64,000 bases of DNA. It comes from Pyronema omphalodes (lineage: Eukaryota > Ascomycota > Pezizomycetes > Pezizales > Pyronemataceae). The position numbers and the translations under genes were made by a program. Where the stretch lies: contig JAJJXM010000044.1 of assembly GCA_024516155.1 (NCBI GenBank), forward strand, positions 248,001 through 312,000, in the 5' to 3' direction. The notes under the pieces are model-generated. The model was not told the origin of the DNA and did not search any database. It saw only the letters and a program-made list of their open reading frames with translations. This document shows positions 34,906 to 46,500 of the stretch, one piece after another; position 1 is the first letter of the stretch, and each line of letters opens with the position of its first letter.

Positions 34906-36775
34906 ATGACGTTGCGGCGGTTAATACCCGCTGTTTTGGCGATAACGTTGCTCGGTCTTACAACTTTGACATTGGCTCATGATGATCATGCCGAAAATAT
35001 GGATCACAGTTCCCACGGCGGCGGTCATGATATGGGGCATATGGGGCATGAACATATGAGCATGACTATGACTACCCCTAATAACGGAACGGTGGATGAA
35101 AGCTACTTCTTTGCATACCCTTCACATAAGGGTTGGTTATATCTTCACATCCTATTTATGTTTTTGGGCTGGGTTGTGGTGTTGCCTTTGTGTAAGTACC
35201 AAGCTCTCTCCCTCCCAAATTAATCCCAAAGCTGCTCTATGGAAGTCTTTGTGTGAGGTTAAACAATGAAAACTGACGACCTGTGGGTGATGTAATACAA
35301 TAGCAATATCCTTCTTCTTCATCTCCTTCCGGCTTTACCTGCAATCACAAATTGCATTCATCGCAGCAACCGCAGTCGGCGCTGCATTCGGAAGTATCTA
35401 TAAAGGATTAACCCCGGATCTTTACCCCAACAATGCACACAGTAAATTCGGCTACTTTTTATACTTCCTCATCGCTCTACAAATCTTCCTTGTTGCTGTT
35501 GGTAGAATCATCGAAGCATCATGTCATGCCAGGAGCTCTGGACAAGTTCGGTTTATGCGGGTTCCGCGAGTCTCTTCAGACGGCATTGGACGGCACTCAA
35601 GAGACAGTGGTAACGGAGGAAGTTTCAGTCTTAACAGCTCGACCGAGAATCTCACAGAGGCAGAAGGATACAGCCACTACAACCACTCATCAGAAGCAGA
35701 CGAAGACGAAGATCCCCTAGTAGAAAAATGGGACTCCGAAAACAACCAGCGCCAGAAATCCTGGTTTAAAACCCGTCTACATGATTTCAGTCATTACATC
35801 TCCCTCCAGCTAGAGAAATTCCTCTCCCGTTATACCCCCTGGCTTATCACCCCCCGTATCTCCCGCTTTTTCAACCACCTAAACCGCTTCCTCCTCCTCC
35901 TCTTCATCCCCCTCGGTTTCACCGCCACAACAACCGGTCTCATCACCGCCTCGGGAATCTTCAAAGCCTCATCAGTCTTCAACGGCCTAGCCCACTGGAT
36001 CAAAGGCGGTATCTTCGTCCACTACGGCTTCATAACCCTCCTCCGCTACCTCGGCTGTTTCTCCACCCTAGGCTGGCACTGGCCCATCGTCCCTTCAACT
36101 GACGGCATCTCCTTCGAAACCATCGAATCCTCCCTAATAGCAATCTACGGCTTCTCAAACCTATTCCTAGAGCACCTAGCAGCCTGGGGCGGGAAATGGA
36201 CCCATGGTGATCTTCAGCATCTGGGAATAAGCTTTATGTTCCTTGGATGTGGAGTGCTCGGCTTATTGGTGGGAATGGTGGCACCAAAAGGAACCCCGAA
36301 TCCTGTACCGGCGCTCGTGGTCTTCTTGTTGGGTTTGTTGATGGGTTCGCATCATCAGGCTTCCGCGCTGAGTTCCAGGGTGCATTTGCAGTGGGGTATG
36401 TTGTTGTCTGCTGCGGCGGTTTTGAGGGGGCTCACGTATGTTATCTACCCCAGGATGACGCAGCTAGCCCTGGGAGCACAGCGAGATGGCGGAGATTGCG
36501 GAGATGGCGGGGATCAAGCAGACCAAGCAAACAAACCCTCAAGACCCCTAACAGAAATCCTAACCTCCTTCTCCCTAATCGCAGGAGGAGGCGTATTCAT
36601 GGCTTCAGCAAGAGATACAGTGCAAGCTATGGAAAATCGGAATCTTGATCCGGGGTTTGGGTTGACGGTTGTTGTTGGGTTTACTGCTATGGGTATGGCT
36701 TGGGTTACGGCTGTTGTTGCTGTTGGTGGGTTGGTTGGGAAGAGGTGTGGAGGTGGGAGGGGGGTGGGTGTTTAG
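34906..36775 (+). CDS. YTP1: Ytp1-like polytopic membrane protein
   Basis: Exons 34906-35191 and 35304-36775 encode 585 residues. A signal peptide (about residues 1-25) is followed by a striking His/Met/Asp-rich segment to about residue 53 (MGHMGHEHMSM), which could bind copper or another metal. Then come conserved helices (WLYLHILFMFLGWVVVLPL; SISFFFISFRLYL), matching the DUF2427 half of fungal Ytp1 proteins. A charged cytosolic-looking loop (about residues 170-240) separates it from the C-terminal Ytp1 domain with several membrane spans (FLLLLFIPLGFTATTTGLI, HWIKGGIFVHYGFITLLR, LEHLAAWGGKWTHGDLQHL). These spans carry conserved His residues reminiscent of haem- or metal-binding membrane proteins. 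Molecular function is unknown in the family. The intron is 112 bases with GTAAGT and AATAG. Confidence 0.9.
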
Positions 36776-37347
36776 ATGAACGGAGGAGAGGGAGGGGGGG
36801 GGGGGGGGTGTTTAGAGGAACGGGGGGATACTTGGGAGGAGGGGGGGGGGGGGGGGGTACTTACGGAGCAGGAGGAAGGGAGGGGGTTGCATGGGCTTAT
36901 GATGATGATGGCTTTTGTTTTTTAAGTTCTAAGTTTTTAAGTTTTTGGGAAAGCGGGTGTTTGGGTATATTATTTTTTCCTTATATTACTTTTTGATTTT
37001 TTATCGAGTTTGAGTTTTGTAGGTTAGTTGGTTGGTTGGTTGGGTATACTGTTTATCCTTTTTTGGTACACGGGGGTTTTTTTTTGAGGACTGGGGTGCG
37101 GTATTGTTGGGAATTTGGGCCTTTTGTATTTTTTGAGAGGTTGGTGATTGGGTTTGGTATTGGAGTGCTTTTGTGGGATTGTTGGGTATGCGGATTAAAT
37201 GGGAATACCTGGGATGCCTGGGAGAGTGGAATTGGTTTGCTGGGAGAGTGGAATGGGAATGTGATGGGGAGAAGGATAGGGGGATGGGAATGGGGAGGAT
37301 GGCTACATAGCTACATAGCTTTTGATTCAAAATTAATTCTGTTCATG

Positions 37348-37348
<1 letters not shown>
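36776..37348. other. G-rich 3' flank of the Ytp1-like gene
   Basis: No gene. Poly(G) runs at 36794-36808 and 36841-36857, then T/G-rich sequence with TTGG and GGGAAT motifs. Open frames here encode only glycine- or phenylalanine-rich low-complexity strings. Confidence 0.6.
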
Positions 37349-37386
<38 letters not shown>

Positions 37387-37500
37387 GTATTACACCATTA
37401 TCACTACCAATACCACCGTATTACAGCATTATCACTACCACTATTTCATTTCACCACTACCACTACATACCACTATTTCATTTAACCACTACCACTATGT
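37349..37500 (+). repeat. ACT/CTA triplet microsatellite and CACTACCA-type repeats
   Basis: About eleven CTA triplets at 37349-37381 run into a longer, diverged repeat of ACCACTACCACTA and TATTTCATTT segments extending past 37500. Confidence 0.8.
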
Positions 37501-37749
37501 CGTTTAACCACTACCATCATATTTTGGCTAACCACTACATACCATATCACTACATACCATACCACCATTTTCAACTAAAAACTGCTACATACAAGCAAAA
37601 CAAAAAAAAGAGCTTTTAGGGAATAAGACTGGAGGTTTGTATTTTGTAGGATGAGATATAAGGCTTGAGAATGGGCAATTGGGGGTTGGGGAGCAAATGG
37701 AGATGGAGATGGAGATGGAGATGGTGGGATTGGGGGTCGGGGAGAAAAG

Positions 37750-37889
37750 GGGGGATTGGGGATTGGGGATTGGGGATTGGGGATTGGGGATTGGGGATTG
37801 GGGATTGGGGATTGGGGATTGGGGATTGGGGATTGGGGATTGGGGATTGGGGATTGGGGATTGGGGATTGGGGATTGGGGATTGGGAGT
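37750..37889 (+). repeat. GGGGATTG minisatellite, about 17 copies
   Basis: A nearly perfect 8-base tandem array of GGGGATTG. The top strand has regularly spaced G4 blocks separated by four bases, so any four adjacent copies could form a G-quadruplex. It is preceded by a GGAGAT repeat at about 37698-37722. Confidence 0.95.
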
Positions 37890-38186
37890 CACAGAAGTAT
37901 AGCATCACAAAATCACAAAATCACAGAAGTACAGAAACCCCAATCCACTTCAAATCAGGTATCTATAAACACAGAATAAAAGTACCACCATACCAGTTAA
38001 TCAAATACGTATTGTCAAAAAAATAAAAAAATAAAAAAATAAAAAATTACAAAAAAATCAAGAAAAATAAAATAAAATAAATGAATAAGAAAAAGAAGGA
38101 ATAAGAAAAGAATCCGACTCCGACTCCGACTACTGGGATTAGAGAAATAAATAAATAAATAAATAAAATTCCACGCCATGTATCTA

Positions 38187-38293
38187 AAGGCTAATGGTCA
38201 AGGCTAATGGTCAAGGCTAATGGTCAAGGCTAATGGTCAAGGCTAATGGTCAAGGCTAATGGTCAAGGCTAATGGTCAAAGCTAATGGTTAAG
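38187..38293 (+). repeat. 13-bp minisatellite CAAGGCTAATGGT, about 8 copies
   Basis: Head-to-tail copies of a 13-base unit, perfect except for the last, which reads AAGCTAATGGTTAAG. Confidence 0.95.
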
Positions 38294-38297
38294 GATT

Positions 38298-38382
38298 TCT
38301 GGAATCTGGAATCTGGAATCTGGAATCTGGAATCTGGAATCTGGAATCTGGAATCTGGAATCTGGAATCTGGAATCTGGAAT
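38298..38382 (+). repeat. 7-bp repeat TCTGGAA, about 11-12 copies
   Basis: A perfect 7-base array starting only a few bases after the 13-base minisatellite. Confidence 0.95.
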
Positions 38383-39102
38383 CTATTATCAATTATCCCA
38401 GGCCTTAGTTACAATACAGAAACTGTTAGAAAACTGATGGATTTCTGCAAGGGGAATTAAGATTACTAACTAACCCCCCCCTCCCCCCCCCCCCCAGAGA
38501 GATTAGTCACTACAAGTGTACCTAAGGCTAGAATAGTTACTGTTGAACAGATCATCATGGAGAAGCTTGGTGGAAATGCTCGGATATTGTAAGTTCGATT
38601 TTCTTTTTTGCAGAATAGGAAATAATTTCGATATCAATGGAGATAAAGATGTAAATGATTGATTAGAAAGGTGAATCGTTGTTGTTTTTTGGAATCTGGT
38701 GGTGGTTATATAGATTAGGGCTTATCTTGGGGAGGATGGAATTAATGCCAAGACGGGGGGGTAATAGAGGTTTTGACTGGCTGTATTATTAGGGTACGTA
38801 TTGAGATTGGGATTGTCGAAGGGGTAAGGTACTAATATATACTTCCAGGCGGCATTTTTTTCAGGTTTTTGTTACTGCTCATTTCATTTTATTTCATGTT
38901 ATTTCATGTTATTTCATGTTATTCGCTTTTTTTTGATTGTATTTTTGTCTCCATTTCAGCCGGACCAAGTAACTAAATCAGTGGTAATTTTGAGTATCAA
39001 GCTACATGCGGTATTCTATCCTACAATAAATATCTTCTCTAAAAGTACAATCATAATAGTACACTTTCCAACGCTTTCCCTATGGTATATCTAATCCATC
39101 CT
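38383..39102. other. Intergenic with one possible orphan exon
   Basis: A 91-base segment at 38498-38588 has a poly-C tract and AG before it and GTAAGT after it and is open in one frame, but no partner exons were found. The rest is T-rich, with TTATTTCATG units at about 38885-38920, and is probably the 3' flank of the Fmp25-like gene, which ends at 39103 on the minus strand. Confidence 0.5.
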
Positions 39103-40905
39103 TTAACACTTCTTCATATAAACCGCAGTATTACCCCTTCCACAAACCACCATCTGCGATGCCTTTTTTCCTCCTTTAACCTTACCCTCCGGTGCCACCT
39201 GGAATCTATGCACCTGATCATGATCCGTCATCGTCCTTCCAGAATCCTCTCTGTTATGTCCACCAATAATACCACTCTGTCTCTCCTCCACAGCACCTCT
39301 GCTTGAACTTCCAGTGAAACCATTACCCTTCAATTCAGCCGGCACACCATCAAGCGGCTGGATATATACGGGAACATTACAGTTGTTTCTCTTTCCAGTG
39401 CCAAGCTGGTAAAACTCATTGTTTCCCCACCACAATACATCATTTCCATACTTGACATCCGAAATCGAGCTACCGGTTCCGGTGGTGTTGCTGTGGTTTG
39501 CCATTACTCCCGCACAGTGAGTGGCACCGACAGTCATGCAGCGAACCTTAATAGGCTGCACCTTATTAGTGGTCTCGTTGTATTCTACAAGTCCACTGAG
39601 TGCCTTAATCTTGGTGGGAGGTCCCTGGATGTGCGTCCAGCGTCCGTTACCCAAGTTTCCATGGATACCAGTTCCACAAGCAAGGACATCACAGGTCTCG
39701 CGGCCACCAGAGTTTACAACATCGGCAATGAAGTAGGAGTTCATTCCTCCAGCTGCGATGGTGGTAATGGTAGCCTTCTCGTTCTTTCCGTAGAGGTGGT
39801 TGAATGAGAGAGGGGTGGGAACATCCACGGTGTTGGATTCAGGGTTGTATTCGAATCCGAGCTGGCCGTGAACGTTGTCTCCGAAGGTGAAAACCTCTCC
39901 GGTACTGGTCAGAGCTACGGAGTGGTAGTCACCAGCGGAGATGGAGGTGACCTTGTGGGAGCTGAGAGTGGTGATTTCTTGGAGGTGGTCGATGGGCTTA
40001 CCAACGGGGCGGGAGGCGTAGGTGAGGCCCTGGATTCCCATCTGGCCACGGCTGGGGTAGCTGTATGATGCGGCAGAGGAGAAGAGACGGCCGGTAGAGG
40101 TGAGAACGAGCAGGTGGTCCTGGCCAGTTGCGATGGAGGTGATCTTTTCGGTGTATCCAAGAGACTCAGGCTTGAGGATACGGAAGGAAATGTCAGAGGT
40201 GGAACCGGTACCGGGAATCCATCCGGAAGAAACAGGCTTGTGGCCCTCCTCTTGGTGCTTCTTGGAGATAGCAATGGAGTAGAGTGTACCATCCCTCGAG
40301 AGAGCAATCACTTTGTCTTTGGTGAGACGGACGGTGTCGATGTTCTTGCCTTTCAAGGTCTTCTCGGGCAACTTAATGCCGGGGGAGTAACCGTTACCCC
40401 ATTGGAGGATATCACCATTCTCATCAACTGCAACACCGGCTTCTTTGCTGATTTGGAGATCACGGAGGAGCTGTCCATCGAAGAAGGCGAGGCGGCGAGG
40501 GGTCTTGATCACCTTTTCCTTAGAGTCCGGTGCAATAACCTTTCCACTATGGGACATTAGAAACCGAAGAAATATTAGGAGAGTATACTACCTGTTGTCT
40601 CCCCAGACATAAACTCCTGGGTTCTCCAAACTGCTCTGTACCTGGATGTGTTGAGCACTAATGCTTTGCTTGCGGGTTTCGGCGGCAATGGGAATAGCAT
40701 CGGCATGAATGTCGCTTTCCCGTCCTACAAACTGGTATGCAGTGAGGCCGGTAAGACCAGTGGCAGCGATCACAGCGAATTTCTGAGCATTGCTTCCAGG
40801 AATCTTCTCAGCCTGGGCATGAAGTCTTCGGCGGGCATTGGCCAACTGCGGACGTCCGAACGACCGCGAAAAAGTGCGAATAGCGTTAGAAGTTGGTCTA
40901 AACAT
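39103..40905 (-). CDS. FMP25: Mitochondrial RCC1-repeat protein, Fmp25-like
   Basis: Exons 40905-40592 and 40546-39103 give 585 residues; the 45-base intron (GTAGTA...CCCATAG) joins WGDN to SGKVIAPDSKEK. The N-terminus is a typical mitochondrial presequence (MFRPTSNAIRTFSRSFGRP) with a likely membrane segment soon after (KFAVIAATGLTGLTAYQFVG). Several RCC1 beta-propeller blades follow: GVYVWGDN, LQWGNGYSPG, ITSIATGQDHLLVLTSTGRL, SISAGDYHSVALTSTGEVF and WWGNNEFYQLGTG. Yeast Fmp25 is an inner-membrane protein needed for complex III assembly, and the same role is inferred here. An in-frame upstream Met (40992) exists but would put non-presequence residues first. The start region is divergent with COG3, 357 bases away. 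Confidence 0.92.
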
Positions 40906-41262
40906 TTTTGCTAGAAACATTAACAAAATGGACCCTGGATTGATAAGCGGAATCAGACTTACCGAGCTGTTATTAGAGTTGTCGCAATTCACTTCTCACT
41001 AGAGGGGGACGGCGAGAAGCTCTGGTGATGACATCAGAAAGGTCTCGAAGTGGATTAGCGCCACGCCATTACCCGGCAACCTTCATCTCCATCTCCGGTA
41101 CTCTAGCAGTTAGTGTAGCACCCCCGAGCAGCAGCGACACCATCGGCGAGCTGTTCAAAGAGCTTCGGAAAGCCCCTAGGAAGCCCAGAAAATATGTTTG
41201 ACGACCATTGGTATAACCACACGAGCTCGGCTTCCGTGCCGGAAGTCGCCCCAAAGCTCAGA
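40906..41262. promoter_or_regulatory. Bidirectional promoter region, Fmp25-like and COG3 genes
   Basis: The 357 bases between two divergent start codons must hold both promoters and leaders. I see no clear TATA box and cannot name a binding site. Confidence 0.5.
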
Positions 41263-43937
41263 ATGGACAATTCGCTACGGAACCAGAGCCCAAGGCCGTC
41301 AATGGTGCGTCGCTGATGGTTACTGATCATTGCATCCTTGAGGAAAAAAGCCCATTGAGAGCTAATCGTTACTGTCTTCAGGAAAGAACTTCGTCACCGG
41401 CTCCAAAACAACGAAAGGCCGCTCCTGTCCCGCCGGAAGCTGATGTTCCCCGAAGACCCAAGTCGCACAATGACCTCCGATCCTTACTATCCGACGAGTT
41501 CTCAGCCCTAGGAAACGATGGAATTAATACCCTAGAGCGTGTTCAGCTTCCACCGCGCCCAAAATCCCGAAATGAGATGTATGATTTGAAAGCTGCCCGG
41601 CGGGCGCGGGGTAAAGCGCGGGGGAAAAAGGCTACACTGAACCTAGGCGACATTCAGGATGAACTGGACTTTGCCGACTGGTACGGCGACTTTGAAGACC
41701 AGCTCGAGGAGTCGAATACTGATGAATACCGGTATGGGAGATTCTCAACGGAAAGTGGAGGCTGCGATTGACATTCTGTGATTAAGGCTATTCGTTGAAA
41801 CACTAGATTCCCATCTCAATACCTGCCACAACCTCATTTCTTCCACGGATCAGGCATTGAAGATTTTGGAAGATCTCAAGAGCTCGTTCACTACAGTCGA
41901 GTCGCAGACCTCCACCTTCCAAGAGTCTTGCTCATCCCTACTCTCGAAACAAATCCATCTTCAGTCCCTCGCCGATTCGGTTGCTACCAACTTACAGCCC
42001 TTTACGGAGCTTGAACCCATCACCCGACAACTGGCTCGCCCCGGATCTGACTTTGTGAAGTCACCGAATTTCCGCGAGATGTTGGTACGCCTTGATCATT
42101 GCCTCGAGTGGATGAATGATCCGGCGCATCGAGAGTTCAAGGAGGTTGAGACATACGCTCCAAAGTTCCGTCAGTGTATGACGCGATCAATGACTTTGAT
42201 CCGCAACTATTTCGTCCAGAGCATAAGAGAGGTTTCAGATGAGATTATAGAGAAGGTGAAAAAGAAGCAGATGAACGATACGTCTCAGTATGCCAAGTTT
42301 CATATTCATGCTCCGGCTCTAAAGGATATCGTCTATGAGATCGAGAAGCGTTGTGGTCATGAGGAGTAAGGAATACTCAATAAAGTCTAGGAGTTCCCAC
42401 TAACTGTGTAATAGATATATCTCGCTCTTGAACGAGTGTTATTCTTCCTTTGCTTCTGTTCGACAGAAAATGATCCTCCCGCTTATTCATAAAAGAATGC
42501 AGGAGCTTTCCTCACCTGGAAGTACCACCAGTAAAGACTTGGTTGCTTTTGCCCGAAGTGCCATCAGTTTTACCAGAAGTATCTGCTTGGACGAGTTTGA
42601 GCTATTTTATGCATACTTTTCCGCTGAGAGAGATGATACCGAAGTCTAGTAAGGCCTATGTTCGTATTTGCATGTCCATCATAGCTGACCCAATAAGCAA
42701 CTTCCTCGAGACCATCTGCGAGCCTTTGTACGACTATATCAGACCCAAAATCATCCACGAAACCAACCTTATTAAGCTGTGCGAGCTCTGTACTCTGTTA
42801 CAAACTCGCTACATGCGTGACCTCGAAGATCCCGAAATCGATCCATTTGATCGTTCACAGCTCGACTTTGGCCAGCTAATTCAGTCCACTCTCCAAGATA
42901 CCCAAACCCGCATTGTTTTCCGGGCTCAAGCCATCGTTCGTGATGAAATCGAGTACTTCAGCCCTAAGCCTGAAGATCTCGACTACCCCAACAAATGCGT
43001 TCGCTCTCGCCGCAAGTCCGAGGCCACTCGTCCCAATCCTGTACTATCCAAGGATCCTGAAAACGTCGAAGCAGCAGCATTCGACACTGAAACCATGTTC
43101 CCCGGCTGGTACCCGACCCTCCGTAAATGCATCTGGCTCCTTAGCAAGATCTATCGGCTAGTCAATGAATCAGTATTCGATGACCTAGCACACACCATTG
43201 TTCACGCCACTACAGCATCTCTTCTTGCTGCTTCACAAGCACTCTTAAAGGCCCGCAGCAACCCTGCTGATAGCCACATCTTCCTAATCCGGCACTTACT
43301 TCTCCTCAAAGAGCAGCTAGTGGCCTTCGATATCGAATTCGCCCATCAACCCGATGTCAACATCGACTTTTCAACCATGGCCAGTACATTTTCCTCCCTC
43401 CGCATTCGTGGTTCCTTATTCTCTCCCACCGGAATTTTCGAGCTAGTTAAGACCGCCGCTATGCCGAAAGTCATCACCTCCATGATTGATGCCAAGACAG
43501 AACTGGACACGCACCTCCGCGCAGCTATAGCACAGTTTGTGGATTATTGGAGGAACAGGATGACTGAGGGAATCAAGGGAGCTTCAAACCGTTTAGCTGC
43601 TGCTGATTCCCCGGATCCAGCAGCCAGAGTCAAGACGGCTGTTGAACGAGAGGTCCCTCTGTTGAGGAAGAAGGTCGGGGAGTATGTGGATGATAGACGT
43701 ACTGGAGAGACCCTGGTGGCGGCCGTAATGGAAGCGGTTATCGCGGCGTATAAGGAATATTATGAGGATGTATTCATCTCCCAAGGGAAGCAGCCGAGGA
43801 ATCCGGCGTTGGCACTCGATGGGCAGGCATTCGCGAGGTGGGCGGAAAATGTTTTTGATATTGGGGAGGCAATTGGAGATGAGGATCAGGATGATAGGAG
43901 AAGCTCGAGGAGTGTTAGCAGAGCGGGCAGTATGTAG
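41263..43937 (+). CDS. COG3: Conserved oligomeric Golgi complex subunit 3 (COG3/Sec34)
   Basis: Exons 41263-41304, 41382-41731, 41787-42365, 42415-42648 and 42698-43937 encode 814 residues, normal for COG3. The complex tethers retrograde vesicles within the Golgi. The N-terminal part is a helical COG3/Sec34 domain (LDSHLNTCHNLISSTDQALK; FVKSPNFREMLVRLDHCLEW; YFVQSIREVSDEI). The C-terminal part keeps NFLETICEPLYDYIRPKIIHE, FPGWYPTLRKCIWLLSKIYR and a helical bundle ending in a Ser/Arg-rich tail. The fourth intron is only 49 bases (42649-42697). Without it the frame meets TAG at once, and removing it gives the conserved EVYNFLETICEPLYDYIRP. Two open frames that look like separate genes are therefore one. 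The 14-residue first exon is inferred from a phase-0 GTGCGT donor. Confidence 0.93.
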
Positions 43938-44346
43938 ATGATGATACTAGTAGTAGTTAGTTAATCGAGGATAATGTTTGGTACCGGTGTTGTGTAATTG
44001 GAATTGGGCTTCGAAATTCTATCCATATCAATTTCTTGGGTTCCTATCAAGTATCCAAGCCCTAAATTTCCATCAGTAATTCAGAAGTTAGCCTGGCCTG
44101 TAGGGCTTGGCCTGAAACTGCACGATCTGGAACTGCACGATCTGGAGCTACTATGAGGCTATTTATAGAAACAGCCCTACGACTTTGAATCTCAGAACAA
44201 CTCTTCTATCACTCGTGACATCTCTTCATGGATCGATACTGCTTGGAAAACCTCACTACTTATAATCTCATCCCATTATTATTAGTCATTCCTACGTACT
44301 TATTTTGTAGCCAAGTAAATCGGCCTTTCATTCGCATCACAGGACT
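43938..44346. other. Convergent intergenic region
   Basis: Shared 3' flank of COG3 (plus) and the HNH gene (minus). It contains a short direct repeat, CTGxAACTGCACGATCTGGA, at about 44110-44150. No gene. Confidence 0.55.
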
Positions 44347-45003
44347 CTACCTCCCCTTAGCTCCTCTTCCTCCCCACCTTTGTTTCCCCACATAACTCCT
44401 CCACTTCGCAATATCCTCCCTCTCCAACAACTTCTCCACCGTAAACCACTCCTTAGCCAATTCCTCATTGGTAGCAACCCTATGCACCGTGCTATGACAC
44501 GGTCTACACAGCCACGCGACCTTATTCAACTCCCACTCCTGATGCCAACCTCTTTTCAAGACCTTCTTATGCACCTCTCTGGGTATCAAATGGTGATAAG
44601 TTAACGGCACCATTCGTTCACAGATTTCACATTCCTCTTTTCTAGTATCTTTATAAACTGGTGCAGTGGTAGCAGCTTTAATGTAGCTTTCCAATACCGG
44701 CTGAAGAAACAGCTGGGCGTTGTTGGTTAAATCATAGCTGTGTAAAGAGTCCGTGAGCTCCGAGGGGTAGTCCGGTTCTTCGGGGAGCTCTGGGACTGCG
44801 TCGCCGGGGTTCAGGGTTTGGAGAGATTCGTCTAGAGAGCTGAATAATACCTGAACTAGGTAGTCGACGAAGTCACCTAACTCGGCGATGGCGGCGGAGG
44901 TTTGGTCTTCGGGGGATAAGGAGGATTTGCGGAGGATAGGGGTGGAGAGAAGCTCGCGGAGGAGGAGGAAGTTGGGGTTTTTGGAGAGTGGAGGTGGGGC
45001 CAT
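44347..45003 (-). CDS. HNH-endonuclease-domain protein
   Basis: An intronless frame of 218 residues. The C-terminal half carries an HNH (YisB-like) fold: CEICERMVPLTYHHLIPRE supplies the first CxxC pair and the HH of the catalytic beta-alpha-metal motif, and VAWLCRPCHSTVH supplies the second CxxC and the final His. Spacing and the two zinc pairs look complete, so the domain may be active. The N-terminal half is helical and acidic and I do not recognise it. Similar single-copy HNH proteins occur across Pezizomycotina and in fission yeast without known function. There are no mobile-intron or transposon features around it. It is probably a domesticated DNA- or RNA-processing enzyme, but that is inference. 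Confidence 0.85.
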   Translation of the reverse strand: MAPPPLSKNPNFLLLRELLSTPILRKSSLSPEDQTSAAIAELGDFVDYLVQVLFSSLDESLQTLNPGDAVPELPEEPDYPSELTDSLHSYDLTNNAQLFLQPVLESYIKAATTAPVYKDTRKEECEICERMVPLTYHHLIPREVHKKVLKRGWHQEWELNKVAWLCRPCHSTVHRVATNEELAKEWFTVEKLLEREDIAKWRSYVGKQRWGGRGAKGR

Positions 45004-45489
45004 TTTTGGTTATGTGGTTGGTGACGTACACTGAGTAAGATAAAGCAGAGCTATAAGTGGTTACATGGTGGCGGGGCGGATGGCGGGGTTTTTATGGAAG
45101 ATGGGGTAAATCATGAAGGTTTCGTGAAGCGACGCAACGATAACATCTGGATCATCATCACTCATCTGGAACCTTGTTTCGCGGGTTCAGCCGCACGCTA
45201 ATAAAAAAATACGAGAGAAAGCTTGGTAATATTTTTTGTATACCCCTCCCTTTCAGGTCCAATGAACGACTCCGTAACTCCACAGAAGTTTGTTTAAACT
45301 GTAATACTGAAATCCCTTTTTAATCCCCGAATCATTCAACAATGTTTTCCCATGTTTCTTGGGGCCCTTAAAAACCAAAATGATCCTTTTACACCACGAT
45401 TTTGACCCCACCATGCAGCAACCCCACACGAGCTTTTCGACTGCCTGCAATCTATAGACATTACATCCCGGTCATCGCAATGTATGAAA
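45004..45489. other. Intergenic between HNH and eIF3k genes
   Basis: HNH gene promoter and eIF3k 3' flank. An open frame reading through the end of eIF3k into this region (to 45336) is probably not used. Confidence 0.5.
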
Positions 45490-46500
45490 TTAAGCGGCCT
45501 GCTCGAAGCCACGACGGACGACACCCTGAAACTCTGTAGATAGTCAGCAGCTGCGTATAATCCTGCATAGATGTGAGACATACGGTTGAAAGAAACGCTT
45601 TCCCGGAAGACCATAGTCTTGGCCTCGTTCTCCTTGTTGGCGGGAATCTTGATCATGTCTCCCTCAACTGTCCATCCGTATCTCTGGAGAAGGGGGACGA
45701 GGTTGTCGTCGTTGACGTTCAAAGATCCCTGGACAAAGTCCTTCTTGATCTCACGAGCGATCATGCTGATCTGGAGAGCGATAGCATCACGCATGGTCTC
45801 CTCGAAACCAGCGCAGTCGGCGACAAGGTCGGCGTACAAGTCATCGGACTCGTAGGCGGTCCAGAACTCGCGGTAGGAAGCAGACTCGATCAACTCGTTG
45901 AGAACGCAAAGCTTGCGGACGGCAGCGGAGAGGTCGTCGGTGGCGGTGTTGGCATCGAGGACGTTGGGAGGGAGAAGGTGGAGGCAGAGGCTGAAGTCAG
46001 GGCTGGGGAAGACGAGGAGAGCCTTAACGAGGATGTTGGTGATAGTCTCATCACGGGTAAGGTGGGGGTTGAACTGGTAGCTATGATTTGTGGCAATGTT
46101 AGCGAGATCGCGTCAAAAGCACCCAGCGAAAAATGATCGTAAGAAAAGAGATCATTGAAAATCAGTAACCAGATAGCTTCATGAACCAAGGGGCGTTACT
46201 CCCTCGATCAGGTAATAGGAAACGTTAAACGTGCATCATTCTGATCTCTGCTGCTGATGCTACCCCGCATTGCGAAGATTGTGTAGCTCCCCTCACCAAA
46301 ACCGTAATAACGAGAAGAATGCAGACTCACAGCTTCAAGAGCGCCAAGTTAGCCATAGCATCATAGGTCTGGTTCTCGCATTGGAGCTGGACATAGTCCT
46401 GGAAGGTGGACACGGTCTCGGGGTTGTATCTGTCGAGTCCGGAAAGGATGGCATCAATGTGCTCGGGGCGAGATCCGGCGGGAATAGGCTGGGTCGTCAT
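45490..46500 (-). CDS. Translation initiation factor eIF3 subunit K
   Basis: Exon 1 is 46500-46331, exon 2 is 46080-45584, and a short last exon lies near 45525-45490. The protein begins [20 protein letters not shown] and continues with [49 protein letters not shown] and [22 protein letters not shown]. This is the full HAM/PCI architecture of eIF3k, the peripheral subunit partnered with eIF3l. The expected C-terminus, ending RRGFEQAA before TAA at 45490, is present. However, joining the clear donor GTATGT at 45583 to the acceptor TTTCAG at 45526 misses that frame by one G (GGG where GG would fit). The real end is therefore uncertain: a base error, an alternative splice, or a changed tail. The first intron (250 bases) splits LK-LYQFNP. 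Confidence 0.88.

Noticed and set aside
37575..38026. Repetitive open frames (PQSPIPN or GIGDWGL units) in both strands
   Set aside because: They are direct translations of the GGGGATTG minisatellite; every frame is open because the 8-base unit lacks stops.
42543..42697. Reading the second half of COG3 as a separate gene starting at 42543
   Set aside because: Removal of a 49-base GT-AG intron joins it to the upstream frame and restores the conserved EVYNFLETICEPLYDYIRP.
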